A model generated the notes under the pieces. That model saw only the letters and a program-made list of their open reading frames with translations. It did no database searches and had not been told where the DNA came from. Positions 1 to 8,666 of a DNA stretch of 64,000 nt are shown here, piece after piece. Location: NCBI RefSeq assembly GCF_005886875.1, contig NZ_PNBY01000074.1, positions 1 through 64,000 on the forward strand, in the 5' to 3' direction. Positions within the stretch are counted from its first letter, which is position 1. Each line of letters begins with the position of its first letter. Made by a program: the position numbers and the translations under genes. The DNA is from Pseudoalteromonas aurantia (lineage in GTDB: Bacteria; Pseudomonadota; Gammaproteobacteria; Enterobacterales; Alteromonadaceae).

Positions 1-27
1 AATTAACTATGCCACTACACTTAGATA

Positions 28-1086
28 TTACCAATCAAAAGAGATTTGTTCAGATGTCTTTTTGCACTCGGATAGACCAATGTGCACTCCGAGTAAACGA
101 ACAGACTTACCATTACCTCGAAGAAATGCCTCTCGGAGCAATTCTGATAAAATTTCAGGCTCTAATCGTTGAACGGTAAAATCTTTTGTTGTTTGATGAA
201 AATCAGAAAATTTAATTTTCACACCAACCTTACTTATTCCTCTGTCGGTTAAGTATTTAGAAGATCTCCGCTTGAGTTCTGGAACTAGTTCATCAAGCAA
301 CACTCTGTCTAATAACTCAATATCGCAATAGTCTTCGGGAAATGTCCTTTCTATTCCAACTGACTTTCTTATTCTGCTTACTACGACAGGCCTATTGTCT
401 ATTCCACGACACCTCTCCCACAACAATTGACCTAGTTTTCCATACTTAATTGACAAGTATTCTAGGGTAGATGCTTTAACGTCCTTGCCGAACTTTAAAT
501 TATCTGCAAGCAATTTTTCATTCGTTACTTTTCCTACGCCAGGAATCTTTTTAAGCTCCATTGTGTCGATGAATGAGTCGACGTCACTGGGGGGAATTAC
601 ATAAATACCATTAGGCTTGTTTATATCAGACGCAACCTTCGCCAAGTATTTAATTGGCGCGACACCTGCTGAAGCGGTTAGATTTAATTCGCAGTGAATA
701 GTTCGACAAATGTCTTGCGCAATTAAAGTTGCTGAACCACCAAATAATTTACAATTGCTAACATCTAAATAGGCTTCATCTAAACTCAAAGGCTCAATTA
801 AATCTGTATAGCGCTCAAATATAGCTCTAATTTGCTCACTAACCTGCTTATAAACGTCCATTCTACCGGGTAAAAGAATAAGGTCGGGACATTTTCTCAA
901 CGCTACACTTGTAGGCATTGCGCTTTTAATACCAAACTGTCTTGCCACATAGTTGCAAGTAGAAAGAACACCTCTAGAGCCTCTGCTTCCGCCAACCGCA
1001 ACAGGTTTACCCATGAGTTCCGGATTGTCTCTGAGCTCAACAGAAACATAAAATGCGTCCATATCTACATGCACTATTTTTCGCAT
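28..1086 (-). CDS. dinB: DNA polymerase IV (Y-family translesion polymerase)
   Basis: Error-prone translesion polymerase that copies past damaged template bases, usually under SOS control. At 352 residues it matches the length of E. coli DinB. The palm carries D8 and the D103-E104 pair (motif SLDEAYLD), the three metal-binding acidic residues. Tyr13 sits at the steric-gate position after MDAF. A helix-hairpin-helix segment (KKIPGVGKVT) and a little-finger domain follow, and the extreme C-terminus (QISFDW) resembles a beta-clamp-binding peptide. The start is supported by GGAG six bases upstream. Its upstream DNA is abnormal: the first 12 codons are repeated three more times, and the only clear LexA box is about 475 bp away (listed separately). 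Confidence 0.96.
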   Translation of the reverse strand: MRKIVHVDMDAFYVSVELRDNPELMGKPVAVGGSRGSRGVLSTCNYVARQFGIKSAMPTSVALRKCPDLILLPGRMDVYKQVSEQIRAIFERYTDLIEPLSLDEAYLDVSNCKLFGGSATLIAQDICRTIHCELNLTASAGVAPIKYLAKVASDINKPNGIYVIPPSDVDSFIDTMELKKIPGVGKVTNEKLLADNLKFGKDVKASTLEYLSIKYGKLGQLLWERCRGIDNRPVVVSRIRKSVGIERTFPEDYCDIELLDRVLLDELVPELKRRSSKYLTDRGISKVGVKIKFSDFHQTTKDFTVQRLEPEILSELLREAFLRGNGKSVRLLGVHIGLSECKKTSEQISFDW

Positions 1087-1551
1087 TACTCCGCATCCAA
1101 AAATTGAGATGTGCTACATACAATCTGAAAAAATAACTAGTAATACTCTAGAAGTAGCACTTACAATAAATGCTAACTGGTAACACCCTAGAGTTTAAAA
1201 AGCATCCATGTCTATATGCACTATTTTTCGCATCACTCCGCATCCAAAAATTGAGATGTGCTCTATACACGCTAAAAAGATAACTAATAATATTTTAGAA
1301 GCAGCACTTACAATATATGCTAACTGATAACACCTTAGAGTTTAAAAAGCATCCATATCTATATGTGCAATTTTCCGTATTCCACTAAACCTATGACTAA
1401 ATCCTAATGTAATTACACATACAATTTCCACTTAAGTATCGTTCTCTTAGTATAAGGTTAACTAACTCAATATCCTTCATACAATTCTTGCTGTGAGTTT
1501 CATACTCTAAAGTTTAAAAACAATCATATCAATGTGTATAAACTTGCGCAT
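1055..1551 (-). repeat. Tandem repeats of the dinB 5' end with upstream region
   Basis: The dinB start at 1086 is followed upstream by copies of the same start region at 1233, 1380 and, more diverged, 1551. The first two steps are exactly 147 bp, the last 171 bp. By manual alignment the first two units differ at about 20 of 147 positions with no gaps. Each copy re-encodes the DinB N-terminus and then stops at once: 1195-1233 gives MRKIVHIDMDAF plus TAA; 1342-1380 gives the same peptide with ATA as first codon and V5A; 1507-1551 gives MRKFIHIDMIVFKL plus TAG. GGAG ribosome-binding sequences precede the 1086 and 1233 starts. Between dinB and the 1233 copy, three of four coding differences are synonymous. 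This explains most of the 604-bp gap between dinB and the next gene. Confidence 0.9.
1195..1233 (-). other. Mini-ORF copying the DinB N-terminus (12 codons)
   Basis: A 39-nt reading frame with a GGAG ribosome-binding sequence encodes the first 12 residues of DinB (with V7I) and ends in TAA exactly where the similarity to dinB ends. It could be translated as a leader peptide upstream of dinB, or it may be only the scar of a duplication or recombination event. There is no direct evidence of expression. Confidence 0.5.
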
Positions 1552-1560
1552 ACCGAAACA

Positions 1561-1576
1561 CTGTTTTTATATACAG
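1561..1576. promoter_or_regulatory. LexA (SOS) box
   Basis: A perfect CTGT-N8-ACAG palindrome with an all A/T centre, the gammaproteobacterial LexA consensus. It lies 10 bp upstream of the farthest repeat of the dinB start and about 475 bp from the real dinB start codon. This suggests the ancestral SOS promoter of dinB lay here before the repeats expanded. It may still control the whole leader region. Confidence 0.8.
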
Positions 1577-1690
1577 ACATTATGACCTAAAGTTATAAAC
1601 TTTTGCAACTTTTCCCAGCATCTCATGTAAACTACACTAAGAGTTGAGATCCTTCCTTTTTCTCATAATTAATAACAACAAGGAGTTAGC

Positions 1691-2743
1691 ATGCAGTTTA
1701 GTCGTTTAGGTAGCAGCAAACTTGATGTCTCTCGTATTTGTTTAGGCAGCATGACATGGGGACTACAAAACAACCAACATGACGCTGATGAACAAATTAA
1801 CTATGCCATTAGTAAAGGCATTAACTTTATCGATACTGCTGAAATGTATGCTGTGCCGCCTTCTAAAGACACTTATGGCAAAACAGAAGCAATTATTGGT
1901 GATTGGTTATCACGCCACAGTGAAAAGCGTGAGCAGCTTATTATCGCAAGTAAAATTGCAGGACCTGGACTGAGCTGGGTCAGAAATGGCACGCCAATCT
2001 CAGGGCAGTCAGTCATTGAAGCTGTCGACGGATCTCTCACACGCTTAAAAACCGACTACATTGATGTATACCAATTACATTGGCCTAATAGAACATCACC
2101 CCACTTTGCCAAGCATCAACCGGGGCAAATTAACTTTTCACACGTCAATGCCGAACAAGAAACGGCAGACATGCTCGACATATTGCAAGGCTTAAATGAG
2201 TGTATAAAGGCAGGGAAAATACGTCATTGGGGCTTGTCTGATGATACAACGTGGGGGATCAATACATATTTAAAGCTCGCAACATTGCACAATTTACCCA
2301 AACCGGTTTCGATACAAAATGAGTTTAGTTTATTACATGCCAAAGACTGGCCATACCTTATCGAGAACTGTGTACATGAAGATATCGCTTATTTGCCTTG
2401 GTCACCACTCGCTGCTGGGTTTTTAACGGGAAAATACCTTGATGGTGCGCGACCAGAGGGAAGTCGATGGACCATAACACAGCGACAAGGCTTATTCAGA
2501 GATACCCAATATAGTAACGAAGCCACTAAGCGCTATGTAAACGTTGCTAAACAACACGGACTCACTCCCGCGCAACTGGCACTTGCATGGTGTAACCAAG
2601 TAGACGGCGTTACATCAACAATTATTGGTGCAACGACAATGTCGCAACTCAAAGAAAACTTAACAGCTTTCGACACAGCCCTTAGTACGCAAGTGTTGGC
2701 TGATATTAGCGAGGTATTCAAACAATATCCGGCCCCGTTCTAA
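1691..2743 (+). CDS. tas: Tas-like NADP(H)-dependent aldo-keto reductase
   Basis: Aldo-keto reductase of the Tas branch, cytosolic and NADP(H)-dependent; its physiological substrate is uncertain. The 350-residue protein is close in length to E. coli Tas. The catalytic tetrad is visible as D48, Y53 (motif AEMYAVPP, typical of Tas), K88 and H130 (QLHWPN). The TIM barrel is complete, with the C-terminal cofactor segment TIIGATTMSQL. AAGGAG seven bases upstream fixes the ATG. It is transcribed alone and away from dinB. Tas was named for complementing tyrosine auxotrophy under starvation in E. coli; that role should not be assumed here. Confidence 0.88.
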   Translation: MQFSRLGSSKLDVSRICLGSMTWGLQNNQHDADEQINYAISKGINFIDTAEMYAVPPSKDTYGKTEAIIGDWLSRHSEKREQLIIASKIAGPGLSWVRNGTPISGQSVIEAVDGSLTRLKTDYIDVYQLHWPNRTSPHFAKHQPGQINFSHVNAEQETADMLDILQGLNECIKAGKIRHWGLSDDTTWGINTYLKLATLHNLPKPVSIQNEFSLLHAKDWPYLIENCVHEDIAYLPWSPLAAGFLTGKYLDGARPEGSRWTITQRQGLFRDTQYSNEATKRYVNVAKQHGLTPAQLALAWCNQVDGVTSTIIGATTMSQLKENLTAFDTALSTQVLADISEVFKQYPAPF

Positions 2744-2758
2744 TTATAGACTCGTTGC

Positions 2759-2806
2759 ACGCAACCAATATCTCTATGTAAAAAAGCGCAGGTATATTGG
2801 TTGTGT
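2759..2806. promoter_or_regulatory. Inverted repeat overlapping a -35 element
   Basis: Perfect 10-bp arms (2762-2771 and 2794-2803), extendable outward by a wobble and two pairs, enclose a 22-nt loop. There is no T-tract, so it is a poor terminator. The right arm overlaps the possible -35 of the promoter below, so it may be an operator for the NUDIX gene or a weak terminator for the upstream reductase gene. Confidence 0.45.
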
Positions 2807-2830
2807 ATCTTACAAGGTGATCCGTATAAT
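2801..2830 (+). promoter_or_regulatory. Putative sigma-70 promoter for the NUDIX gene
   Basis: TTGTGT at 2801-2806 and a consensus TATAAT at 2825-2830 are separated by 18 bp. A transcript from here would begin near 2837, which argues against the GTG codon at 2817 as the translational start of the next gene. Confidence 0.55.
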
Positions 2831-2864
2831 AGCGCCTTTTATGAATATCGGTTTTTCTTTATAT

Positions 2865-3374
2865 ATGCGCAGTCTTAACACCATGCCTATCGTGCCACTT
2901 GAAGGCAACCAGTTTACTCGTCAAACCACCCGTGCCATTGTGCTAGACGGTAACAAAATTCTTCTGTTATACACGGCGCGCTACGATGATTATACTTTAC
3001 CTGGTGGTGGGGTTGATGAAGGTGAATGCCTAGAGGATGCATTACTTAGAGAGCTACAAGAAGAAACCGGTGCTAAAGAAATCATGCATATCACGCCATT
3101 TGGTCGCTATGAAGAGTACCGAATTTGGCACAAAGCGGATTTTGATGTCATTCATATCGTGTCCGATTGCTATATTTGCGATATTTGTGGCAACTTCGAT
3201 GCACCTCAAATGGAAGATTATGAAAGTGCTAACGGTATGTCCCCTGTATGGGTTGATATAAACATTGCCATTGAACATAACAAAAAGACGCTCGCAAACA
3301 GTTCAAAAAAGGGTTTATCACTCATCAGAGAAATCTCACTGCTTGAACAAATACGAACAGCATTACTTACCTAA
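2865..3374 (+). CDS. NUDIX hydrolase
   Basis: Hydrolyses a nucleoside diphosphate linked to another moiety; the substrate cannot be told from the sequence. A complete Nudix box is present: GGVDEGE, then seven residues, then RELQEETGA, matching GX5EX7REUXEEXGU. The start is uncertain. The frame is open from GTG 2817, but a consensus -10 at 2825-2830 implies a later start, either ATG 2865 (used here) or ATG 2883, whose product begins MPIVPLEGNQF. None has a good ribosome-binding site. The last 30 residues are helical and follow the conserved domain. The gene appears monocistronic. Confidence 0.85.
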   Translation: MRSLNTMPIVPLEGNQFTRQTTRAIVLDGNKILLLYTARYDDYTLPGGGVDEGECLEDALLRELQEETGAKEIMHITPFGRYEEYRIWHKADFDVIHIVSDCYICDICGNFDAPQMEDYESANGMSPVWVDINIAIEHNKKTLANSSKKGLSLIREISLLEQIRTALLT

Positions 3375-3524
3375 AAGTACCGCTGCTAACCATTAAACAC
3401 GGCTAATCTTCAGATACCACTTTTACTATACAGCATGTAGTTTACCTATAAATTGCGTATCTGAACTGAACTTTCCTGTCACCTATGTGTCATACCTGCT
3501 TATTGAAAACACAGGGATATTTAG

Positions 3525-4235
3525 GTGAAATTCATAATAAAGACAGTTATTTACTCTGTGCTCTTACATGCCATACTTTTTTATTTTCTCAAATCTCACA
3601 TTGTTAATACCCCCTCATTAGCCAATACGCCGGCATTGAAAACATACTTAGTAATGGAACGAAAACAAGAACAAGCCCCGCCAAAAAAATTAAAGGAAGC
3701 CGAGACTCCTCCGCTCCCCAACACCGAAGTAATAGACTCAACACCTGAACACTCAAAAGCAGATGCTGTCCCCATACCACCCAAAGCCTCAGAAGTAACA
3801 GAGCCTAAAACGCATCCAATCGAGCCTACAATGACGCAAACAAAAAAAATTAAAAGCGAGGAAACTCCACGTAATACTCCAACACAAAGCCAACAAACTA
3901 TTAATCCTTATAAAGTACTGCAAAATATTCGCGCTACAGGGTTGTCGTATACAACACCTAATTCATCATCAACTCAGCAAAAACGAATTAACGTCCCTGC
4001 ACACTATAAAAACACAAATAAAGGAGAAGCATTGGTCATTTCAAAAAACCAGACCTTCACTGAGTATCAAAACGGCACGACCTGTTTTAAAGTGTTTAAT
4101 GGCGATGTGAACAATCGCGTTTCAGATAGCGGACTCACAAACCAGTGGCAGAGCTTGCCATATACATGCAACAAAACAGCTATCACTCAAGCATATGACA
4201 AAGCAATGGGTAAGTGGCTTAAAAAAAAACCATAA
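3525..4235 (+). CDS. Membrane-anchored Pro/Thr-rich periplasmic protein, TonB-like architecture
   Basis: Unrecognised as a family. The N-terminus (about residues 5-24) is a single hydrophobic anchor without a clear cleavage site. Residues about 45-135 form a Pro/Lys/Glu/Thr-rich linker like the periplasm-spanning region of TonB or TolA. The C-terminal about 90 residues contain two Cys (in TCFKVF and YTCNK), suggesting a small disulfide-bonded periplasmic domain; this is not a recognisable TonB C-terminal domain. GTG start with AGGGA upstream. No exbB or exbD is nearby. It could be a structural or envelope-contact protein. Confidence 0.7.
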   Translation: MKFIIKTVIYSVLLHAILFYFLKSHIVNTPSLANTPALKTYLVMERKQEQAPPKKLKEAETPPLPNTEVIDSTPEHSKADAVPIPPKASEVTEPKTHPIEPTMTQTKKIKSEETPRNTPTQSQQTINPYKVLQNIRATGLSYTTPNSSSTQQKRINVPAHYKNTNKGEALVISKNQTFTEYQNGTTCFKVFNGDVNNRVSDSGLTNQWQSLPYTCNKTAITQAYDKAMGKWLKKKP

Positions 4236-4378
4236 CATTCTACACCTCACTTTCTAGCACCATGCTAGAAAGTAATTACGTACGACCTAACATCGCTATG
4301 ATTGAAATAACAAATAACTACTATCGCTTGCTGACTAAATTCCCTACAATCAAAAATTACTTATGAAGAGGTAGTTGT

Positions 4379-5191
4379 ATGCGATGTACACTTTATATAC
4401 TCGTTTATCTTGCACTTTTTTGGCCAAACCATAGTCATGCACAGACCCTAACGTTTTTCGCCGAAGATTTACCTCCTTACCACTATATTGACAAAAATGG
4501 AAACGCAGCAGGTGCATTAGTAGATATTACAAAAGCGATACTGCATGAGGCGCAGCTCAGTGGGCAGTTTGAAATAATGCCTATGGCACGAGCGTATCAT
4601 GAGCTCAAAAATAACCCCTTAGCGTTAATGATGTCCTTATTACAGACCCCTGAACGTCAACCAAAATTCACTTGGTTAGGCCAATTGTATTTTGCCGATG
4701 CCTATCTTGTTGGCTTAAAAAACTTACCTCATCAAGTCGAAAGCCTCACTGACGCTAAAGGGTTAAAAGTTAGCACTATTCGAGGGTATTCAAGTGCACA
4801 TTATTTGCAAAAAGAGGGATTTCAAGAGGATAAAAATCTAGTACTTGCAAGCCATTACAAGCAATTATGGGATCTACTCTTTAAACAAAGAGTAGATTTA
4901 GTTATGACAAATACCATGACACTAAAAAAAGAATTAAAAAACTCAGGGTATGGCGTAAACCAAGTTTCTAAAATGCTACATATTAATCGCTTTCCCTCTG
5001 CACTACAGCTCGCTGCCAATAAGCATATCCCTCGTAATATATGCCAGCGACTCGCCAAAGCGTTACAAAAAATAAAGCAAACGGGCATGTATGAACACAT
5101 ACTCACCCGCTGGCAATTGGCGATACCGCGTCAACATTTAGCTAGTCAGACAGATAATACTCCACACCCGCGACAACCCGAACAACTTTAA
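4379..5191 (+). CDS. Periplasmic solute-binding protein, family 3
   Basis: A 21-residue signal peptide ends at HSHA, followed by a family-3 substrate-binding fold (SBP_bac_3): an N-terminal LTFFAEDLPPYHYID strand-loop and a hinge segment near KGLKVSTIRGYSS. It has no adjacent ABC permease or ATPase, a common situation for orphan amino-acid-type binding proteins in Alteromonadales, some of which act as sensors. GAGG upstream supports the ATG. The 3' end runs 50 bp into the convergent SIMPL gene, so the two transcripts are antisense at their ends. The ligand is unknown. Confidence 0.82.
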   Translation: MRCTLYILVYLALFWPNHSHAQTLTFFAEDLPPYHYIDKNGNAAGALVDITKAILHEAQLSGQFEIMPMARAYHELKNNPLALMMSLLQTPERQPKFTWLGQLYFADAYLVGLKNLPHQVESLTDAKGLKVSTIRGYSSAHYLQKEGFQEDKNLVLASHYKQLWDLLFKQRVDLVMTNTMTLKKELKNSGYGVNQVSKMLHINRFPSALQLAANKHIPRNICQRLAKALQKIKQTGMYEHILTRWQLAIPRQHLASQTDNTPHPRQPEQL

Positions 5192-5855
5192 TGTATGGCG
5201 TATTGCTGTCTCTATCTCGAATACTAAACTGACCTTGTCGAGCTGATTTAATTTTACCTAGTTGAGAGTCTGAGTCTTTTGCAAATTTAAGCGCGACCTC
5301 TCTGGCTTTCTGAGTTGCCAATTGAACCATCTGGGGTTTTATATCATTAAGCCCTGTGAACATATATTCTACACGATTTTGATAATCGTCTTGAGTAATG
5401 GCTATCCCTTGCTTTGCCAATTCACTCAATTGTGACAATGCGGTTCTCACTTTATCTGGAGAACGACTAAAAACAGTGATGCCCGCTTTGGCCACATAAC
5501 GAAAACCACGCTCATTTTGACTATATTCTTGTGCAAATTTGTCTACAATCGAGGGCGCTGTAACGCTGACTTCGTCACCATTAAACCCCTGAAGCACTAA
5601 AAAAGCGCGAATTGCAGCATTTTTCTTATCGACACGCGCAATTAACACATCTAAATCATTATCCGCATCTTTATAAAAAACGGGCCAAATAACAGTATCT
5701 GCGGGCACCTCCTGCTCCGCTAACCCCTTCACTTGCACCGTTCTTTCCATTGCCTTTACATCAATGACAGTATGTTTAATCAACCAAGTACTACACACTA
5801 AGCCCAATGCTAGAACAGTCGCCGCCCCAACATGCTTTGACACGTCAGCCCTCAT
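5142..5855 (-). CDS. SIMPL domain (DUF541) periplasmic protein
   Basis: SIMPL-family protein of 237 residues with an uncleaved N-terminal membrane segment (about residues 9-28) and a periplasmic SIMPL domain that begins with the family's typical strand (RTVQVKGLAEQEVPAD) and ends in VVRVVAGVEYYLSD. Family members are envelope proteins, some linked to oxidative stress resistance; the biochemical role is not settled. GGAGAAG eight bases upstream supports the start. The C-terminal 16 codons overlap the convergent solute-binding protein gene. Confidence 0.88.
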   Translation of the reverse strand: MRADVSKHVGAATVLALGLVCSTWLIKHTVIDVKAMERTVQVKGLAEQEVPADTVIWPVFYKDADNDLDVLIARVDKKNAAIRAFLVLQGFNGDEVSVTAPSIVDKFAQEYSQNERGFRYVAKAGITVFSRSPDKVRTALSQLSELAKQGIAITQDDYQNRVEYMFTGLNDIKPQMVQLATQKAREVALKFAKDSDSQLGKIKSARQGQFSIRDRDSNTPYIKVVRVVAGVEYYLSD

Positions 5856-5987
5856 ATCTGCTTCTCCTAAAATAATTACTCAGATCAAAGTCTAATGTAA
5901 ATCAACTCGATCATTGCTAAATAAATGATAGAGTGATACCTAGCCGATGAGCCTAAGCTGAACTCGAAAAATAATTAAGGAACCTTT

Positions 5988-8666
5988 ATGAGCGTGAAAC
6001 GCATAAGTCAGTTTTTTTCCCCTCGCTCTGTTGCCGTCATTGGTGCATCTAATAACCCTAGTCGAGCCGGCTATATTGTTATGCGTAATTTGTTACAAGG
6101 CGGTTTTAAAGGGCCCATTATGCCTGTTAGCCCCAAACATAACGCTGTCCATGGTGTCTTAGCCTATCCCAATATAGACAGCTTACCGCATACACCTGAT
6201 CTTGCTGTCATATGTACTAATAAAACCACCATAAATAGCATTATTGAGCAGCTCGGGAAACGTGGCTGCCAACATGCAATCGTGATTGCTGCGGGCTTAA
6301 ATATGCAGCAAAAAGCCTCTTTAAAACAAATCGCAAACGCGGTTAACGTCACTTTACTTGGCCCAAATTGCCTAGGGTTACTCATCCCACATCTTGGCCT
6401 AAATGCCAGTTTTTCTCATACGGTTGCCAAACCAGGGCGACTTGCCTTTGTCTCTCAGTCTGCTGCCGTATGCTCTACAATTCTAGATTGGGCAAAAAAC
6501 AAAAGAATAGGGTTCTCATATTTTATATCGGTTGGCGATTGCCTAGATATTGATTTTGACGAGCTGCTCGACTTTTTTGGCCGAGATGCTAAAACAAAAG
6601 CAATCTTGCTTTATATCGACAATATCGAGGATGTAAGACGGTTTATCTCTGCAGCTCGTGCGGCAGCATTCAGTAAACCCGTAATTGTCATAAAGACTGG
6701 CCGAACACAAGCTGGGGCTGAAGCCGCTTTTATTCATACTGGCGGTAAAACATCTGACGATGCGGTATACGATGCAATGTTCCAACGGACAGGAATGCTG
6801 CGTGTAAACGACTTAAGAGAATTGTTTGCCGCCACCCAAACCCTCGCTTTACATCCAAAACTATTACAAATCGAACAACTCACCATTTTAACCAATGGAG
6901 GAGGTCCAGGGATAATGGCAGTAGATACCCTCTTACAACGTTCAGGTAAACTGGCCCAACTTTCACAACAAACCAAAGATGCACTGAATAAAGTGATCCC
7001 GCAATCAGACATGACCTCTAACCCTGTAGATATTTTTGGTGACTCCTCCCCTAAGCGTTACCAGCAGGCACTAGAGATTTTACTTAAAGCCCCAGAGGTT
7101 AAAAACTTACTCATTATCCATACCCCTTCAGCTTTGGCTCCCAGTGAAGAGTATGCTCAAATTATCGCTACAACGCTCAATAAAATACCAAAAATGGCAC
7201 GACCGTATGTCATGACTAACTTTATGGGTGAGGAAGCCGCCTACGAAGCACGCTATGAATGTGCTGAACATGCTATTCCAACTTATCGCACGCCAGAGGG
7301 AGCAGTTGGAGCCTTCATGCATTTGGTGAGTTATCGACGAAACCAAAAGCATCTAACACAAACTCCGGAATCCACTAGCGAAGATAATCAAGTAGATAGC
7401 CTGTCAGCAAAACAGCAAGTTGAACACTTCATCGAGCAAGGCTTTACACATTTATCAACTCACCTAGCCAGCCAAATACTGTGTTATTATGGCGTGAACT
7501 GTATAGAAACATTAGTTGCCCTGACCCCCAGTGAAGCTAAAGAGCAAGCTCTAGTATTGGGCTTTCCAATTGCATTGAAACTTATCAGTGCATCAATCCC
7601 GTCCAAGTCTGAAGTGGGAGGCGTAGTATTAAATCTCAATGACGCGAATGAAGTTGAGCAAACGGCTTTTGCCATGCTATTGCGTATCAAAGAAACCTAT
7701 CCTGATGCTGAAATAGAAGGGTTTTCACTACAGAAAATGGCACCGCGAGCGGGTGCGCATGAGCTTCGTATCGCGGTAAAAACGGAACATAATTTTGGCC
7801 CAGTTATATTATTGGGTGAGGCTGGCACAGGCTTAGAGTTTTCTCAAGCCGCAGTATCACTCCCACCATTAAATATGAACTTAGCGAAATACCTCATTGC
7901 CGCAGCACAAGATAAAGGCGTCCTAAAAAATCGCACATTACCAGAAAAAGTTGATAAATATCGTTTATGTGCGCTATTGACCCGTGTATCTCAACTAGTG
8001 GTAGATCAGCCGAATATCCATAGTATTGAGCTTAACCCTATTTTAGCAAACTCCGGACAATTTCTCGTATTGGATGCCAATATTACGCTGCGCGCATACC
8101 AGCCACAACAAGGGAAAAAAAGACTTGCGATCAGGCCTTATCCAAAAGAGCTCGAATCACAAATCACCTTGAAAAACGAGACTATTGCAACATTACGCCC
8201 TATCAAGCCAGAAGATGAACGTGCTCATCAAGAGTTTGATCAATCACTTAGCAAAGAAGACCGATATCGACGCTTTTTTGGTGAACTTCCCCAGTTTAAT
8301 CATGACCAGCTCGCCAAGATGACACAGATTGACTATGATCGTGAAATGGCATTTATTGTCTCACAACCTTATAAAAGCACCTACAAAACACTCGGGGTGT
8401 CACGGGTGTTAATGGACCCTGATAATTATAGCGCGGAATTTTCAGTCATTGTACGCTCCGATTGCCAAGGACTTGGACTTGGAAAAGTGTTAATGCAAGC
8501 TGCTATTAAACATTGCCAATCTCTTGGTGTTTCAACCATTGAAGGCATCACGCTCCCAGAGAATACCGGTATGATTGAACTATCGAAAAAGCTGGGGTTT
8601 ACCGTGACTCGGGATTTTGAAGAAGGTACCGTAAATATGCGTTTAAAAATAGGTAGCGAAGCATGA
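5988..8666 (+). CDS. PatZ-type fusion: ADP-forming acyl-CoA synthetase with GNAT acetyltransferase
   Basis: An 892-residue fusion with the PatZ/Pka layout: CoA-binding Rossmann domain (about 8-130), succinyl-CoA-ligase-like domain (about 145-300), flavodoxin-like region and ATP-grasp domain (about 480-700), then a C-terminal GNAT domain (about 720-890) with an acetyl-CoA loop around CQGLGLGKVL. Relatives use the GNAT domain to acetylate lysines of metabolic enzymes such as acetyl-CoA synthetase and use the synthetase part to sense acetyl-CoA. An HTG motif at H250 lies where active ADP-forming synthetases carry the phosphorylated His, so synthetase activity is possible. AGGA supports the ATG. 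It overlaps the following channel gene by four bases (ATGA), implying translational coupling. Confidence 0.92.
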   Translation: MSVKRISQFFSPRSVAVIGASNNPSRAGYIVMRNLLQGGFKGPIMPVSPKHNAVHGVLAYPNIDSLPHTPDLAVICTNKTTINSIIEQLGKRGCQHAIVIAAGLNMQQKASLKQIANAVNVTLLGPNCLGLLIPHLGLNASFSHTVAKPGRLAFVSQSAAVCSTILDWAKNKRIGFSYFISVGDCLDIDFDELLDFFGRDAKTKAILLYIDNIEDVRRFISAARAAAFSKPVIVIKTGRTQAGAEAAFIHTGGKTSDDAVYDAMFQRTGMLRVNDLRELFAATQTLALHPKLLQIEQLTILTNGGGPGIMAVDTLLQRSGKLAQLSQQTKDALNKVIPQSDMTSNPVDIFGDSSPKRYQQALEILLKAPEVKNLLIIHTPSALAPSEEYAQIIATTLNKIPKMARPYVMTNFMGEEAAYEARYECAEHAIPTYRTPEGAVGAFMHLVSYRRNQKHLTQTPESTSEDNQVDSLSAKQQVEHFIEQGFTHLSTHLASQILCYYGVNCIETLVALTPSEAKEQALVLGFPIALKLISASIPSKSEVGGVVLNLNDANEVEQTAFAMLLRIKETYPDAEIEGFSLQKMAPRAGAHELRIAVKTEHNFGPVILLGEAGTGLEFSQAAVSLPPLNMNLAKYLIAAAQDKGVLKNRTLPEKVDKYRLCALLTRVSQLVVDQPNIHSIELNPILANSGQFLVLDANITLRAYQPQQGKKRLAIRPYPKELESQITLKNETIATLRPIKPEDERAHQEFDQSLSKEDRYRRFFGELPQFNHDQLAKMTQIDYDREMAFIVSQPYKSTYKTLGVSRVLMDPDNYSAEFSVIVRSDCQGLGLGKVLMQAAIKHCQSLGVSTIEGITLPENTGMIELSKKLGFTVTRDFEEGTVNMRLKIGSEA

